Source of the DNA: Leclercia sp. AS011
GTDB taxonomy: Bacteria; Pseudomonadota; Gammaproteobacteria; Enterobacterales; Enterobacteriaceae
Assembly (NCBI RefSeq): GCF_037152535.1
Contig: NZ_JBBCMA010000004.1
Coordinates: 62,001 to 126,000, forward strand
Length of the DNA: 64,000 bases
Direction of reading: 5' to 3'
Positions 45,223 through 58,308 of this stretch are shown here, in pieces. The notes beneath the pieces are model-generated. The model made no database searches. It saw only the letters and a program-made list of their open reading frames with translations, and was not told where the DNA came from. Each line of letters starts with the position of its first letter. Positions within the stretch are counted from its first letter, which is position 1. The position numbers were made by a program, and so were the translations under genes.

Positions 45223-46552
45223 TCGTAAATTTTTTGGTACCGACGGCATTCGTGGACGCGTGGGCGATGCGCCAATCACACCTGAGTTTGTGCTCAAGTT
45301 AGGCTGGGCTGCCGGCAAGGTACTGGCCAGTCACGGCTCGCGTAAAATCATCATTGGCAAAGACACGCGTATCTCTGGCTATATGCTCGAATCAGCGCTG
45401 GAAGCTGGCCTTTCTGCGGCGGGGCTGTCTGCCTCCTTTACTGGACCGATGCCGACGCCAGCCGTAGCCTACCTCACCCGTACCTTCCGCGCAGAAGCGG
45501 GAATTGTGATCTCTGCATCGCATAACCCGTTCTACGATAACGGCATCAAATTCTTCTCCATCGATGGCACCAAGCTGCCGGATGAAGTTGAAGAAGCTAT
45601 CGAAGCGGAAATGGAAAAAGAGCTGACCTGCGTGGACTCCGCTGAGCTGGGTAAAGCCAGCCGCATCGTTGATGCAGCAGGTCGCTACATTGAATTTTGT
45701 AAAGGCACCTTCCCGAACGAGCTGAGCCTGGGTCATCTGAAAATCGTGGTCGACTGTGCGAACGGTGCAACCTACCACATCGCTCCGAACGTATTCCGCG
45801 AACTGGGTGCGCAGGTGGTGGCCATTGGCTGTGAGCCTAACGGGCTGAACATTAATGCCGAAGTAGGTGCCACGGACGTTCGTGCCCTGCAGGCGCGCGT
45901 GCTGGCAGAGAAGGCCGATCTGGGCATCGCCTATGACGGTGACGGCGACCGCGTGATCATGGTCGACCACGAAGGTAATAAAGTCGACGGGGATCAGATC
46001 CTCTATATCATTGCCCGTGAAGGGCTGCGCCAGGGTCAGCTGCGCGGTGGCGCGGTGGGTACGCTGATGAGCAATATGGGTCTGGAGCTGGCACTCAAAC
46101 AGCTGGGTATCCCGTTTGTGCGCGCGAAAGTGGGCGATCGCTACGTGCTGGAAAAACTGCAGGAGAAAGGCTGGCGCATCGGCGCGGAAAACTCCGGCCA
46201 CGTGATCCTGCTCGACAAAACCACCACCGGTGACGGGATTGTGGCAAGTCTGCAGGTGGTTGCGGCGATGGTGCGGAACCATATGTCCCTGCACGATCTG
46301 TGCAGCGGCATGAAAATGTTCCCGCAGATCCTGGTCAACGTTCGCTTCACCGCCGGTAAGGGCGATCCGCTGGAAAACGATAATGTGAAAGCGGTGATGG
46401 CTGAAGTTGAGGCGGCGCTGGGCTCCCGTGGCCGCGTCCTGCTGCGTAAGTCTGGTACCGAGCCGCTGATCCGTGTGATGGTGGAAGGGGAAGACGAAGC
46501 ACAGGTGACTGAGTTTGCGCATCGTATTGCGGATGCCGTAAAAGCGGCTTAA
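45215..46552 (+). CDS. glmM: phosphoglucosamine mutase GlmM
   Basis: A 445-aa enzyme that converts glucosamine-6-phosphate to glucosamine-1-phosphate for UDP-GlcNAc. The phosphoserine is Ser102 in [12 protein letters not shown]; the metal site is [11 protein letters not shown] near 241. The ATG lies inside the folP end (ATGAGTAA), implying coupling. Confidence 0.98.
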   Translation: MSNRKFFGTDGIRGRVGDAPITPEFVLKLGWAAGKVLASHGSRKIIIGKDTRISGYMLESALEAGLSAAGLSASFTGPMPTPAVAYLTRTFRAEAGIVISASHNPFYDNGIKFFSIDGTKLPDEVEEAIEAEMEKELTCVDSAELGKASRIVDAAGRYIEFCKGTFPNELSLGHLKIVVDCANGATYHIAPNVFRELGAQVVAIGCEPNGLNINAEVGATDVRALQARVLAEKADLGIAYDGDGDRVIMVDHEGNKVDGDQILYIIAREGLRQGQLRGGAVGTLMSNMGLELALKQLGIPFVRAKVGDRYVLEKLQEKGWRIGAENSGHVILLDKTTTGDGIVASLQVVAAMVRNHMSLHDLCSGMKMFPQILVNVRFTAGKGDPLENDNVKAVMAEVEAALGSRGRVLLRKSGTEPLIRVMVEGEDEAQVTEFAHRIADAVKAA

Positions 46553-46568
46553 TAGCCGTAAGTGTCTA

Positions 46569-46596
46569 AAAAGGCGGCGCTTGCCGCCTTTATTTT
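46569..46596 (+). terminator. terminator after glmM
   Basis: AAGGCGGC / GCCGCCTTTATTTT forms a short stem followed by T-rich sequence. Confidence 0.85.
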
Positions 46597-46772
46597 GCTC
46601 AGAGAGTGCGGTTTTGCTGTTTTTTTCCTCACTTGATACAATGAGCTGAAATTGCCCTTGCGAAGGTCATTCGCTTTGGTTAGTATTCACACCCGCTTCA
46701 GTGGGAAAGCAAAACTCCTGCTTATTGGTCGAAGCATTGGTATGCGGCAAATCCGCAAGGAACAGGTTGATT

Positions 46773-47105
46773 ATGTACGAAGCTCTTTTGGTAGTTTTCC
46801 TTATTGTAGCCATCGCTCTGGTAGCGCTGATCATGCTGCAGCAAGGTAAAGGCGCTGATATGGGGGCCTCCTTTGGAGCAGGCGCTTCTGGTACGCTGTT
46901 CGGTTCAAGTGGTTCTGGTAACTTCATGACCCGCGCAACGGCGATTCTGGCAACGCTGTTTTTCATCATCAGTCTGGCGCTTGGCAATATCAACAGCAAC
47001 AAGACCAGTAAAGGAAGCGAGTGGGAAAATCTGAGCGCACCGGCGAAATCCGAGCAAACTCAGCCAGCTGCACCGGCTAAGCCGACCAGCGATATCCCGC
47101 AGTAA
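46773..47105 (+). CDS. secG: protein translocase subunit SecG
   Basis: A 110-aa SecYEG subunit with two membrane segments (about 2-22 and 53-72) joined by a glycine/serine-rich loop ([19 protein letters not shown]). The ATG at 46773 gives [12 protein letters not shown] as in K-12; the longer upstream frame is not conserved. tRNA-Leu follows 13 bp later. Confidence 0.98.
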   Translation: MYEALLVVFLIVAIALVALIMLQQGKGADMGASFGAGASGTLFGSSGSGNFMTRATAILATLFFIISLALGNINSNKTSKGSEWENLSAPAKSEQTQPAAPAKPTSDIPQ

Positions 47106-47118
47106 GAGTAGTATCAGT

Positions 47119-47205
47119 GCTGAGGTGGTGGAATTGGTAGACACGCTACCTTGAGGTGGTAGTGCCCTAACGGGCTTGTGGGTTCGAGTCCCATCCTCAG
47201 TACCA
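47119..47205 (+). tRNA. leuU: tRNA-Leu (anticodon GAG)
   Basis: An 87-nt leucine tRNA with encoded CCA end. The acceptor pairs GCTGAGG with CCTCAGT (last pair G-T wobble), the anticodon loop is TTGAGGT giving GAG, the long variable arm is GTGCCCTAACGGGCTT, and the T loop is TTCGAGT. Same place as K-12 leuU, after secG. Confidence 0.98.
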
Positions 47206-47216
47206 ATATTCCGAAG

Positions 47217-47244
47217 AAAAGACGTCGAAAGACGTCTTTTTTTT
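47217..47244 (+). terminator. terminator after tRNA-Leu
   Basis: AAAAGACGTC / GACGTCTTTT with loop GAAA is followed by TTTT, a perfect 10-bp stem. Confidence 0.93.
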
Positions 47245-47265
47245 CGTTTGTACTTTTTGTTGTTC

Positions 47266-47300
47266 GTAGGCCCGGTAAGCGCAGCGCCACTCGCCCTACA
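47266..47300. repeat. single REP-like unit
   Basis: GTAGGCCCGGTAAGCGCAGC followed by GCCACTCGCCCTAC resembles the REP arms at 6424 and 62694 but with a degenerate second half. It lies between the tRNA-Leu terminator and the argG terminator. Confidence 0.75.
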
Positions 47301-47307
47301 AAAGGCC

Positions 47308-47336
47308 ACAAAAAAGGCGTCCACTGGACGCCTTTT
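47308..47336 (-). terminator. terminator after argG
   Basis: On the minus strand AAGGCGTCC / GGACGCCTT is followed by TTTT, 17 bp after the argG stop. Confidence 0.88.
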
Positions 47337-47352
47337 ACATTCACATCAACGA

Positions 47353-48744
<1,392 letters not shown>

Positions 48745-48747
48745 CTA

Positions 48748-48786
48748 AATGCATTTTTATGCAGAATAAGTGAGTTTTCATTTAAT
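48748..48786 (-). promoter_or_regulatory. paired ARG boxes (ArgR operator) upstream of argG
   Basis: Box 1, AATGCATTTTTATGCAGA (48748-48765), has arms TGCAT and ATGCA; box 2 (48769-48786) has TGAGT-TTTC-ATTTA. Each is an 18-mer like the consensus TGAAT-N4-ATTCA, and they are 3 bp apart, the usual spacing for binding an ArgR hexamer. The site is 49-87 bp upstream of the argG start. Confidence 0.78.
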
Positions 48787-48864
48787 CATCTTTTGGCAAG
48801 TACCGAAAGTGATTCGTGTATTTTTTGTAAAAATTTCCCGCCTGAATCGCTGTGGTTCGCGGGG

Positions 48865-48894
48865 TTGACAGGCGGCGTCCACTATCAATATACT
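48865..48894 (+). promoter_or_regulatory. promoter of metY-rimP-nusA-infB
   Basis: TTGACA (48865-48870) and TATACT (48889-48894) are spaced 18 bp, about 90 bp before the tRNA. The GC-rich discriminator GTACGCCG fits stringent control of a tRNA operon. Confidence 0.8.
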
Positions 48895-48985
48895 GTACGC
48901 CGATTTTACGTCCCGTCCTCGGTACCAAATCCCAGCATTATTTGCATTTTTTACCCACAGCGAGTAGAATTTGCCACGTTTCAGG

Positions 48986-49062
<77 letters not shown>

Positions 49063-49184
49063 CTTTCCTATAAAGTCCTTTTTCAAATATACTGTGAAGA
49101 CTTAGCGCCTTCGTAGCTGGATTTGAAAAAATTCTTTTTGAAAGTGCTCCAGGCCACTGTTGTGGCTATAGGGTTCAGTTATCT

Positions 49185-49210
49185 AAAGCCCCGATTTATC
49201 GGGGTTTTTT
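49185..49210 (+). terminator. terminator between metY and rimP
   Basis: AAAGCCCCGA / TCGGGGTTTTTT stem and T run. It must be read through in part for rimP-nusA-infB to be expressed from the metY promoter. Confidence 0.88.
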
Positions 49211-49269
49211 GTTATCTGACTACAGAATAACTGGGCTTTATGCCCTTTTTTTACGTCTTGGGGGTGGGC

Positions 49270-49722
49270 TTGTCCACATTAGACCAAAAATTAACAGAGA
49301 TGATTAAGGCACCAGTCGAAGCACTGGGCTACGAACTGGTCGGCATCGAATTCATTCGCAGCCGTACATCCACGCTGCGCATCTATATTGATAGTGAAGA
49401 TGGCATCAATGTTGATGATTGTGCTGATGTTAGCCACCAGGTGAGTGCGGTTCTTGATGTTGAAGATCCTATTACCGTCGCCTATAACCTGGAAGTTTCC
49501 TCGCCTGGTCTGCATCGCCCGCTGTTCACTGCTGAACACTACACGCACTACATTGGTGAAGAAGCGGCTCTCGTTCTGCGTATGGCTGTGCAAAACCGCC
49601 GTAAATGGCAGGGCGTTATTAAGGCCGTTGATGGTGAGATGATCACAGTAACAGTCGAAGGCAAAGATGAAGTGTTCGCGCTGAGTAATATCCAGAAGGC
49701 GAACCTGGTTCCCCACTTTTAA
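49270..49722 (+). CDS. rimP: ribosome maturation factor RimP
   Basis: A 150-aa 30S maturation factor. It starts at TTG (49270) with GGGGTGGG just upstream, giving (M)[10 protein letters not shown] and the K-12 length; an in-frame ATG at 49240 would add ten unconserved residues. It ends [11 protein letters not shown]. 27 bp upstream of nusA. Confidence 0.97.
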   Translation: MSTLDQKLTEMIKAPVEALGYELVGIEFIRSRTSTLRIYIDSEDGINVDDCADVSHQVSAVLDVEDPITVAYNLEVSSPGLHRPLFTAEHYTHYIGEEAALVLRMAVQNRRKWQGVIKAVDGEMITVTVEGKDEVFALSNIQKANLVPHF

Positions 49723-49749
49723 CAGTCTGGATGAGGTGAAAAGCCCGCG

Positions 49750-51237
49750 ATGAACAAAGAAATTTTGGCTGTTGTTGAAGCCGTCTCCAACGAAAAATCA
49801 CTGCCGCGCGAGAAGATTTTCGAAGCGCTGGAAAGTGCACTGGCTACGGCAACCAAGAAAAAATACGAACAAGAGATCGACGTCCGCGTGGAAATCGATC
49901 GTAAAAGCGGTGACTTCGATACTTTCCGTCGTTGGATTATCGTTGAGGAAGTGACTCAGCCAACGAAAGAGATCACCCTGGAAGCGGCACGTTACGAAGA
50001 CGAAAGCCTGAACATCGACGACTACGTTGAAGATCAGATCGAATCCGTCACCTTCGACCGTATCACCACCCAGACTGCTAAACAGGTTATCGTTCAGAAA
50101 GTACGTGAAGCTGAGCGCGCTATGGTTGTTGACCAGTTCCGCGAGCACGAAGGTGAGATCATTACCGGCGTGGTGAAAAAAGTGAACCGCGACAACATCT
50201 CCCTGGATCTGGGTAGCAATGCCGAAGCTGTCATTCTGCGTGAAGATATGCTGCCGCGCGAAAACTTCCGTCCGGGTGACCGCATTCGTGGCGTACTGTA
50301 CTCAGTGCGTCCAGAAGCGCGTGGCGCTCAGCTGTTCGTGACCCGTTCTAAACCTGAAATGCTGATCGAACTGTTCCGCATTGAAGTGCCAGAAATTGGC
50401 GAAGAAGTGATCGAGATTAAAGCCGCTGCCCGCGATCCGGGTTCCCGTGCGAAAATCGCGGTGAAAACCAACGACAAGCGTATCGATCCGGTTGGCGCAT
50501 GCGTAGGTATGCGTGGCGCACGCGTTCAGGCGGTCTCTACCGAACTGGGCGGCGAGCGTATTGATATCGTTCTGTGGGACGATAACCCGGCGCAATTCGT
50601 GATTAACGCGATGGCACCGGCTGATGTTGCGTCTATCGTGGTAGACGAAGACAAGCACACCATGGATATCGCCGTTGAAGCAGGTAACCTGGCTCAGGCT
50701 ATCGGCCGTAACGGTCAGAACGTCCGTCTGGCTTCGCAGCTGAGCGGCTGGGAACTCAACGTGATGACCGTTGACGACCTGCAGGCGAAGCATCAGGCAG
50801 AAGCCCATGCAGCCATTGATACCTTCACGAAGTACCTGGACATTGACGAAGACTTCGCCACCGTTCTGGTTGAAGAAGGTTTCTCAACGCTGGAAGAGTT
50901 GGCCTATGTGCCAATGAAAGAACTGCTGGAAATTGACGGTCTGGATGAAGCCACCGTTGAAGCCCTGCGTGACCGCGCTAAAAACGCACTGACCACCCTG
51001 GCACTGGCTCAGGAAGAAAGCCTTGGTGATAACAAGCCGGCTGATGACCTGCTGAATCTGGAAGGTCTTGATCGTGCGATTGCGTTCAAGCTGGCTGCCC
51101 GTGGTGTTTGTACGCTGGAAGATCTCGCTGAACAAGGCGTTGATGACCTGGCTGATATCGAAGGTTTAACCGACGAGAAAGCCGGCGAGCTCATCATGGC
51201 CGCACGTAATATTTGCTGGTTCGGCGACGAAGCGTAA
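49750..51237 (+). CDS. nusA: transcription termination/antitermination factor NusA
   Basis: A 495-aa factor: N-terminal RNA polymerase domain (1-130), S1 (about 135-200), KH1 and KH2 (about 230-345, with [13 protein letters not shown] and [12 protein letters not shown]), then two acidic AR repeats (about 365-490) that bind the polymerase alpha CTD. Confidence 0.99.
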   Translation: MNKEILAVVEAVSNEKSLPREKIFEALESALATATKKKYEQEIDVRVEIDRKSGDFDTFRRWIIVEEVTQPTKEITLEAARYEDESLNIDDYVEDQIESVTFDRITTQTAKQVIVQKVREAERAMVVDQFREHEGEIITGVVKKVNRDNISLDLGSNAEAVILREDMLPRENFRPGDRIRGVLYSVRPEARGAQLFVTRSKPEMLIELFRIEVPEIGEEVIEIKAAARDPGSRAKIAVKTNDKRIDPVGACVGMRGARVQAVSTELGGERIDIVLWDDNPAQFVINAMAPADVASIVVDEDKHTMDIAVEAGNLAQAIGRNGQNVRLASQLSGWELNVMTVDDLQAKHQAEAHAAIDTFTKYLDIDEDFATVLVEEGFSTLEELAYVPMKELLEIDGLDEATVEALRDRAKNALTTLALAQEESLGDNKPADDLLNLEGLDRAIAFKLAARGVCTLEDLAEQGVDDLADIEGLTDEKAGELIMAARNICWFGDEA

Positions 51238-51261
51238 TAAACTGTAGCAGGAAGGAACAGC

Positions 51262-53952
51262 ATGACTGATGTAACTGTAAAAACGCTGGCTGCTGAGATT
51301 CAGACTTCCGTGGACCGCCTGGTACAGCAATTTGCTGATGCAGGGATCCCGAAGTCTGCTGATGACTCAGTGACCGCGCAAGAGAAACAAACCTTATTGT
51401 CGCACCTGAACCGTGAACACGGTTCTGCGCCTGATAAACTGACGTTACAGCGTAAAACGCGCAGTACGTTAAATGTTCCAGGTACCGGTGGCAAAAGCAA
51501 ATCGGTACAAATCGAAGTCCGCAAGACGCGCACCTTTGTAAAACGTGATCCGCAAGAGGCAGAACGCCTTGTCGCGGAAGAGCAGGCACAGCGTGAAGCG
51601 GAAGAACAAGCTCAGCGTGAGGCAGAAGCAACTGCCAAACGTGAGGCAGAATTAAAAGCTGAACGTGAGGCCGCAGAAAAAGCGAAGCGCGATGCCAGTG
51701 ATAAAGCGAAGCGTGACGCGGCGGAAAAAGACAAAGTGAGCAATCAACAGACTGACGAAATGACCAAAACAGCCCAGACGGAAAAAGCCCGTCGTGAAAA
51801 TGAAGCTGCTGAACTGAAGCGTAAAGCCGAAGAAGAAGCACGCCGTAAGCTGGAAGAAGACGCACGTCGTGTTGCTGAAGAAGCGCGCCGTATGGCAGAA
51901 GAAAACGAGAAGAATGGTGTTAATCCTGTCGAGCAGACAGAAGACACCAGTGATTACCACGTAACCACTTCTCAGCACGCGCGCCAGGCAGAAGACGAAA
52001 ACGACCGTGAGGTTGAAGGTGGCCGTGGCCGTACTCGCACCGCGTCCAAAACTGCGCGTCCGCAGAAGAAAGGCAACAAGCACGCTGAATCCAAAGCCGA
52101 TCGCGAAGAAGCGCGTGCAGCGGGTCGCGGCGGTAAAGGTGGCAAGCGTAAAGGTTCCGCGCTGCAGCAGGGCTTCCAGAAGCCAGCTCAGGCCGTTAAC
52201 CGTGACGTTATCATTGGCGAAACCATCACCGTTGGCGATCTGGCGAACAAGATGGCCGTTAAAGGTTCTCAGGTCATCAAGGCAATGATGAAGCTGGGCG
52301 CGATGGCGACCATCAACCAGGTTATCGATCAGGAAACCGCACAGCTGGTTGCCGAAGAGATGGGCCACAAAGTTATCCTGCGTCGTGAAAACGAGCTGGA
52401 AGAAGCGGTAATGAGCGACCGTGACACTGGCGCTGCTGCAGAGCCGCGTGCTCCGGTTGTGACCATCATGGGTCACGTTGACCACGGTAAAACCTCTCTG
52501 CTCGATTACATTCGTTCTACGAAAGTTGCATCTGGCGAAGCGGGTGGTATTACCCAGCATATCGGTGCTTACCACGTAGAAACCGAAAACGGCATGATCA
52601 CCTTCCTGGATACCCCGGGCCACGCCGCGTTTACCTCTATGCGTGCTCGTGGTGCGCAGGCGACGGATATCGTTGTTCTGGTGGTTGCAGCAGATGATGG
52701 CGTGATGCCACAGACCATCGAAGCAATCCAGCACGCGAAAGCGGCGCAGGTGCCTCTGGTTGTTGCAGTGAACAAAATCGATAAGCCAGAAGCGGACATG
52801 GATCGCGTTAAAAACGAACTGTCCCAGTACGGCGTTATGCCGGAAGAGTGGGGCGGTGAGTCTCAGTTCATCCCGGTTTCTGCAAAAGTGGGTACCGGTA
52901 TCGATGACCTGCTGAACGCTATCCTGCTGCAGGCTGAAGTTCTGGAGCTGAAAGCGGTTCGCAATGGTATGGCGAGCGGTGCGGTGATCGAATCCTTCCT
53001 GGATAAAGGTCGTGGCCCGGTTGCTACCGTTCTGGTACGTGAAGGTACCCTGAACAAAGGCGACATCGTACTGTGTGGCTTCGAATATGGCCGTGTTCGT
53101 GCAATGCGTGACGAACTGGGTCGTGAAGTGCTGGAAGCAGGTCCGTCCATTCCTGTGGAAATCCTGGGTCTGTCCGGTGTTCCGGCTGCCGGTGATGAAG
53201 TGACCGTTGTGCGTGACGAGAAGAAAGCGCGTGAAGTTGCGCTGTACCGTCAGGGCAAATTCCGTGAGGTTAAACTGGCTCGTCAGCAGAAATCTAAACT
53301 CGAGAACATGTTTGCTAACATGACCGAAGGCGAAGTTCACGAAGTGAACGTCGTTCTGAAGGCAGACGTTCAGGGTTCTGTGGAAGCGATCTCCGACTCT
53401 TTACTGAAACTGTCTACCGACGAAGTGAAAGTGAAGATCATCGGTTCTGGCGTAGGTGGTATCACCGAAACCGACGCAACCCTGGCTGCAGCCTCCAACG
53501 CGATTCTGGTTGGCTTCAACGTTCGTGCCGATGCTTCTGCGCGTCGCGTGATCGAAGCAGAAAGCCTGGATCTGCGTTACTACTCCGTCATCTATCACCT
53601 GATTGACGAAGTGAAAGCGGCGATGAGCGGTATGCTGTCTCCGGAACTGAAACAGCAGATCATCGGTCTGGCTGAAGTTCGTGATGTGTTCAAATCACCG
53701 AAATTCGGTGCTATCGCGGGCTGTATGGTTACCGAAGGTAACATCAAGCGTCACAACCCAATCCGCGTTCTGCGTGACAACGTGGTTATCTATGAAGGCG
53801 AGCTGGAATCCCTGCGCCGCTTCAAAGATGACGTTAACGAAGTCCGTAACGGCATGGAATGTGGTATCGGCGTGAAGAACTACAACGACGTTCGCGTTGG
53901 CGATATGATCGAAGTGTTCGAGATCATCGAGATCCAACGCAGCATCGACTAA
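51262..53952 (+). CDS. infB: translation initiation factor IF-2
   Basis: An 896-aa GTPase placing fMet-tRNA on the 30S subunit. The N-terminal region has a charged, repeat-rich segment (about 100-215) of Glu/Ala/Arg/Lys, slightly longer than K-12 (890 aa). The G domain shows GHVDHGKTS near 410, DTPGHAAF and NKID. The shorter isoforms probably start internally (see 51736). Confidence 0.99.
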   Translation: MTDVTVKTLAAEIQTSVDRLVQQFADAGIPKSADDSVTAQEKQTLLSHLNREHGSAPDKLTLQRKTRSTLNVPGTGGKSKSVQIEVRKTRTFVKRDPQEAERLVAEEQAQREAEEQAQREAEATAKREAELKAEREAAEKAKRDASDKAKRDAAEKDKVSNQQTDEMTKTAQTEKARRENEAAELKRKAEEEARRKLEEDARRVAEEARRMAEENEKNGVNPVEQTEDTSDYHVTTSQHARQAEDENDREVEGGRGRTRTASKTARPQKKGNKHAESKADREEARAAGRGGKGGKRKGSALQQGFQKPAQAVNRDVIIGETITVGDLANKMAVKGSQVIKAMMKLGAMATINQVIDQETAQLVAEEMGHKVILRRENELEEAVMSDRDTGAAAEPRAPVVTIMGHVDHGKTSLLDYIRSTKVASGEAGGITQHIGAYHVETENGMITFLDTPGHAAFTSMRARGAQATDIVVLVVAADDGVMPQTIEAIQHAKAAQVPLVVAVNKIDKPEADMDRVKNELSQYGVMPEEWGGESQFIPVSAKVGTGIDDLLNAILLQAEVLELKAVRNGMASGAVIESFLDKGRGPVATVLVREGTLNKGDIVLCGFEYGRVRAMRDELGREVLEAGPSIPVEILGLSGVPAAGDEVTVVRDEKKAREVALYRQGKFREVKLARQQKSKLENMFANMTEGEVHEVNVVLKADVQGSVEAISDSLLKLSTDEVKVKIIGSGVGGITETDATLAAASNAILVGFNVRADASARRVIEAESLDLRYYSVIYHLIDEVKAAMSGMLSPELKQQIIGLAEVRDVFKSPKFGAIAGCMVTEGNIKRHNPIRVLRDNVVIYEGELESLRRFKDDVNEVRNGMECGIGVKNYNDVRVGDMIEVFEIIEIQRSID
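51736..51738 (+). other. infB: internal GTG start for IF2-beta (short IF-2 isoform)
   Basis: GTG codon 159 opens [11 protein letters not shown]. The same Val in K-12 (residue 158) starts the IF2-2 isoform. The upstream GCGGAAAAAGACAAA context is kept. Confidence 0.7.
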
Positions 53953-53978
53953 TCCCCTGCGGATTGGTCTACATGTAA

Positions 53979-54004
53979 GCCGGGATAGCCTCGCGCCACC
54001 CGGC
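53979..54004. repeat. single REP-like palindrome after infB
   Basis: GCCGGGATAGCC-TCGC-GCCACCCGGC lies just before the infB terminator, between infB and rbfA. Confidence 0.7.
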
Positions 54005-54014
54005 AAGAATTATC

Positions 54015-54040
54015 AAAAAGGGGCTAAGAGCCCCTTTTTT
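54015..54040 (+). terminator. terminator between infB and rbfA
   Basis: AAAAAGGGGCT / AGCCCCTTTTTT stem and T run; the rbfA ribosome binding site follows directly, so rbfA-truB needs readthrough or its own promoter. Confidence 0.88.
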
Positions 54041-54056
54041 GTCTGGAGAATTTATT

Positions 54057-54458
54057 ATGGCGAAAGAATTTGGTCGCCCGCAGCGTGTTGCTCAGGAGAT
54101 GCAAAAAGAGATCGCAATCATCCTGCAGCGCGAAATTAAAGACCCGCGCCTGGGCATGATGACGACGGTATCCGGTGTTGAAGTGTCCCGCGACCTGGCC
54201 TATGCCAAAGTGTTTGTGACCTTCCTGAACGACCAGGATGAAGCCGCGGTGAAGCTGGGCATCAAAGCCCTGCAGGATGCCTCCGGTTTTATCCGTTCTC
54301 TGCTGGGCAAAGCTATGCGCCTGCGTATCGTGCCGGAATTGACCTTCTTCTACGACAACTCACTGGTTGAAGGGATGCGCATGTCCAACCTGGTCACCAG
54401 CGTGGTGAAGCAGGATGATGAGCGTCGCGTGAACCCGGACGATAAAAAGGAGGACTGA
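54057..54458 (+). CDS. rbfA: 30S ribosome-binding factor RbfA
   Basis: A 133-aa cold-shock 30S maturation factor. The start [13 protein letters not shown] is chosen to match K-12; an upstream in-frame codon at 54039 sits inside the terminator. Its stop touches the truB start (TGATG). Confidence 0.98.
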   Translation: MAKEFGRPQRVAQEMQKEIAIILQREIKDPRLGMMTTVSGVEVSRDLAYAKVFVTFLNDQDEAAVKLGIKALQDASGFIRSLLGKAMRLRIVPELTFFYDNSLVEGMRMSNLVTSVVKQDDERRVNPDDKKED

Positions 54459-55402
54459 TGAGTCGTCCTCGTCGTCGCGGTCGCGACGTGCACGGCGTGT
54501 TGCTGCTGGATAAGCACCAGGGTGCTTCCAGCAACGACGTGCTGCAAAAAGTAAAGCGTCTCTACAATGCTAACCGTGCGGGTCATACCGGTGCGCTGGA
54601 TCCGCTGGCGACCGGCATGCTGCCGGTTTGCCTGGGTGAAGCGACGAAGTTTTCCCAGTATCTGCTGGATTCCGACAAACGCTACCGCGTCATTGCAAAG
54701 CTGGGTCAACGCACGGACACTTCCGATGCGGATGGTCAGGTGGTAGAAGAGCGCCCGGTGACGTTCAGCGCTGAACAGCTTGCGGCGGCACTGGAGAGTT
54801 TCCGCGGCGACACCGAGCAGGTGCCGTCGATGTATTCCGCACTGAAATACCAGGGCAAAAAACTCTATGAGTATGCGCGCCAGGGTATCGAGGTGCCGCG
54901 CGAAGCCCGCCCGATTACGGTGTATGAGCTGCTGTTCATTCGCCACGAAGGGGATGAGCTGGAGCTGGAAGTGCACTGCTCAAAAGGCACTTACATTCGT
55001 ACCATCATTGACGATCTGGGTGAGAAGCTGGGCTGTGGCGCGCACGTGATTTATCTGCGTCGTCTGGCGGTGAGTAAGTACCCGGCAGAACGGATGGTGA
55101 CGCTGGAGCAGCTGCAGGCGCTGGTTGAACAGGCGCAGGAGCAGGGGATCGACGCGGCCGTGCTGCTGGATCCGCTGCTGATGCCGATGGACAGTCCTGC
55201 TTCGGACTACCCGGTGGTCAATCTGCCGTTGACGTCGTCCGTTTACTTCAAAAACGGCAATCCGGTGCGCACCACTGACGTCCCTCATCAGGGACTGGTA
55301 CGCGTTACGGAAGGCGATAACAATACCTTCATCGGCATGGGTGAAGTCGACGACGAAGGTCGTGTCGCACCACGCCGTCTGGTGGTTGAATATCCGGCAT
55401 AA
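54458..55402 (+). CDS. truB: tRNA pseudouridine(55) synthase TruB
   Basis: A 314-aa synthase that makes pseudouridine 55 in the T loop of tRNAs. Catalytic Asp48 is in [16 protein letters not shown]-terminal PUA domain about 250-314. Coupled to rbfA. Confidence 0.98.
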   Translation: MSRPRRRGRDVHGVLLLDKHQGASSNDVLQKVKRLYNANRAGHTGALDPLATGMLPVCLGEATKFSQYLLDSDKRYRVIAKLGQRTDTSDADGQVVEERPVTFSAEQLAAALESFRGDTEQVPSMYSALKYQGKKLYEYARQGIEVPREARPITVYELLFIRHEGDELELEVHCSKGTYIRTIIDDLGEKLGCGAHVIYLRRLAVSKYPAERMVTLEQLQALVEQAQEQGIDAAVLLDPLLMPMDSPASDYPVVNLPLTSSVYFKNGNPVRTTDVPHQGLVRVTEGDNNTFIGMGEVDDEGRVAPRRLVVEYPA

Positions 55403-55416
55403 GCTGACGCCTTACC

Positions 55417-55824
<408 letters not shown>

Positions 55825-55840
55825 GTCTTGCGAGTTTCAG

Positions 55841-55868
55841 AAAAGGGGGCCTTATGGCCCCTTTTTTC
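55841..55868 (+). terminator. terminator after rpsO
   Basis: AAAAGGGGGCC / GGCCCCTTTTTT with loop TTAT; partial readthrough feeds pnp. Confidence 0.9.
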
Positions 55869-55938
55869 AACCAGACCGCAGCAATTCACTAAAAACTAAT
55901 GTATTGTTGCTATAAATGATCTTCATTGCAGAGGTTCG

Positions 55939-55990
55939 CGCGGCTAATGAGAGGCTTCACCCATGGGGGTGTCGGTTGTCATTAGTCGCG
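55939..55990 (+). promoter_or_regulatory. RNase III hairpin in the pnp leader
   Basis: CGCGGCTAATGA pairs with TCATTAGTCGCG in a long stem. In E. coli RNase III cuts this leader hairpin, and PNPase then acts on the remaining duplex to repress its own mRNA. The small RNA SraG/PsrO of K-12 also arises between rpsO and pnp; I could not assign it firmly here. Confidence 0.75.
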
Positions 55991-56065
55991 AGGATGCGAA
56001 GAAGGTCCGGTTAAACGTCAGCACGCCTCTGGTGTGCTGTCATTCATTTAAGAAAGGACAGAATC

Positions 56066-58198
56066 TTGCTGAATCCGATCGTTCGTAAATTCCAGTACGG
56101 TCAGCACACCGTCACGCTGGAAACCGGCATGATGGCGCGTCAGGCCACTGCTGCCGTTATGGTAAGCATGGATGACACCGCGGTATTCGTAACCGTGGTT
56201 GGCCAGAAAAAAGCAAAACCAGGTCAGGACTTCTTCCCTCTGACCGTTAACTACCAGGAGCGTACCTACGCTGCCGGTAAAATCCCGGGTGGTTTCTTCC
56301 GTCGTGAAGGCCGTCCAAGCGAAGGCGAAACCCTGATTGCGCGTCTGATTGACCGCCCGGTTCGCCCGCTGTTCCCGGAAGGCTTCGTTAACGAAGTTCA
56401 GGTTATCGCGACCGTTGTTTCCGTTAACCCACAGGTTAACCCGGACATCGTAGCGATGATCGGCGCATCTGCAGCCCTGTCCCTGTCTGGTATTCCATTC
56501 AACGGTCCAATCGGTTCTGCGCGCGTAGGTTACATCAATGACCAGTACGTTCTGAACCCGACTCAGGACGAGCTGAAAGAGAGCAAGCTGGACCTGGTTG
56601 TTGCCGGTACAGAAGCGGCAGTACTGATGGTTGAATCCGAAGCAGAACTGCTGAGCGAAGACCAGATGCTGGGCGCGGTGGTCTTTGGCCACGAGCAGCA
56701 GCAGATCGTTATCCAGAACATCAACGACCTGGTGAAAGAAGCCGGTAAACCACGTTGGGACTGGCAGCCAGAAGCGGTTAACGAAGCGCTGAACGCGCGC
56801 GTTGCAGCCCTGGCAGAAGCGCGTCTGAGCGATGCTTACCGCATCACCGACAAACAAGAGCGTTATGCTCAGGTTGACGTTATCAAATCTGAAACCATCG
56901 CTACGCTGGTTGCAGAAGATGAGTCCCTGGACGCGAACGAGCTGAGCGAAATTCTGCACGCTATCGAGAAAAACGTTGTTCGTAGCCGCGTTCTGGCAGG
57001 CGAGCCGCGTATCGATGGCCGTGAAAAAGACATGATCCGTGGTCTGGATGTGCGCACTGGTGTTCTGCCACGTACTCACGGTTCCGCACTGTTCACCCGT
57101 GGTGAAACTCAGGCGCTGGTTACCGCGACTCTGGGTACTGCCCGTGACGCACAGAACATCGACGAACTGATGGGCGAGCGCACTGACAGCTTCCTGTTCC
57201 ACTACAACTTCCCTCCGTACTCCGTTGGTGAGACCGGTATGGTAGGTTCACCGAAGCGTCGTGAAATTGGTCACGGTCGTCTGGCGAAGCGCGGCGTTCT
57301 GGCTGTAATGCCAGATGCTGACAAATTCCCGTACACCGTGCGCGTGGTTTCTGAAATCACCGAATCTAACGGTTCTTCTTCCATGGCTTCCGTGTGTGGT
57401 GCTTCTCTGGCACTGATGGACGCGGGTGTTCCGGTGAAAGCAGCCGTTGCGGGTATCGCGATGGGTCTGGTGAAAGAAGGCGACAACTACGTTGTGCTGT
57501 CTGACATCCTGGGCGACGAAGATCACCTGGGTGATATGGACTTCAAAGTTGCGGGTTCCCGCGAAGGTATCTCTGCACTGCAGATGGATATCAAAATTGA
57601 AGGCATCACCAAAGAGATCATGCATGCTGCGCTGAACCAGGCGAAAGGTGCACGTCTGCACATCCTGAGCGTGATGGAACAGGCGATTAACGCGCCGCGT
57701 GGCGACATTTCTCAGTTCGCACCGCGTATCCACACCATCAAGATCAGCCCAGACAAGATCAAAGACGTTATCGGTAAAGGCGGTTCTGTTATCCGTGCTC
57801 TGACCGAAGAGACCGGCACCACCATCGAAATCGAAGATGACGGTACTGTGAAGATCGCAGCGACCGACGGCGAGAAAGCGAAATTCGCTATCCGTCGTAT
57901 CGAAGAGATCACCGCAGAGATCGAAGTGGGCCGTATCTACAGCGGTAAAGTGACCCGTATCGTTGACTTTGGCGCATTCGTTGCCATCGGTGGCGGTAAA
58001 GAAGGTCTGGTTCACATCTCTCAGATCGCTGACAAGCGCGTTGAGAAAGTGACCGATTACCTGCAGATGGGTCAGGAAGTTCCGGTTAAGGTTCTGGAAG
58101 TTGACCGCCAGGGCCGTATCCGTCTGAGCATCAAAGAAGCGACCGAGCAGTCCTCTGCCGCTGCACCGGAAGCTCCGGCAGCAGAACAGGGCGAGTAA
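56066..58198 (+). CDS. pnp: polynucleotide phosphorylase
   Basis: A 710-aa 3'-5' phosphorolytic exonuclease, part of the degradosome. Two RNase PH domains (about 1-140 and 315-545), a KH domain ([15 protein letters not shown], about 563-577) and an S1 domain (about 620-690). The start is TTG at 56066 (MLNPIVRKF), as in K-12, with AAAGGA upstream. Confidence 0.98.
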   Translation: MLNPIVRKFQYGQHTVTLETGMMARQATAAVMVSMDDTAVFVTVVGQKKAKPGQDFFPLTVNYQERTYAAGKIPGGFFRREGRPSEGETLIARLIDRPVRPLFPEGFVNEVQVIATVVSVNPQVNPDIVAMIGASAALSLSGIPFNGPIGSARVGYINDQYVLNPTQDELKESKLDLVVAGTEAAVLMVESEAELLSEDQMLGAVVFGHEQQQIVIQNINDLVKEAGKPRWDWQPEAVNEALNARVAALAEARLSDAYRITDKQERYAQVDVIKSETIATLVAEDESLDANELSEILHAIEKNVVRSRVLAGEPRIDGREKDMIRGLDVRTGVLPRTHGSALFTRGETQALVTATLGTARDAQNIDELMGERTDSFLFHYNFPPYSVGETGMVGSPKRREIGHGRLAKRGVLAVMPDADKFPYTVRVVSEITESNGSSSMASVCGASLALMDAGVPVKAAVAGIAMGLVKEGDNYVVLSDILGDEDHLGDMDFKVAGSREGISALQMDIKIEGITKEIMHAALNQAKGARLHILSVMEQAINAPRGDISQFAPRIHTIKISPDKIKDVIGKGGSVIRALTEETGTTIEIEDDGTVKIAATDGEKAKFAIRRIEEITAEIEVGRIYSGKVTRIVDFGAFVAIGGGKEGLVHISQIADKRVEKVTDYLQMGQEVPVKVLEVDRQGRIRLSIKEATEQSSAAAPEAPAAEQGE

Positions 58199-58308
58199 GG
58201 TTGCCGTTTGCCCTCCGCGCATGCGGGGGGCTTATTATCAGGCAGGACGCCTTGTTAAGCCGCCGGGGGACAGGACGTTCATCCAATAGTTGTCTTCGGG
58301 AGTGGGAA

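Noticed and set aside
51652..53340. 562-aa minus-strand ORF opposite infB
   Set aside because: Shadow of the highly codon-biased infB; composition (Phe, Thr, His rich) is the usual mirror artefact.
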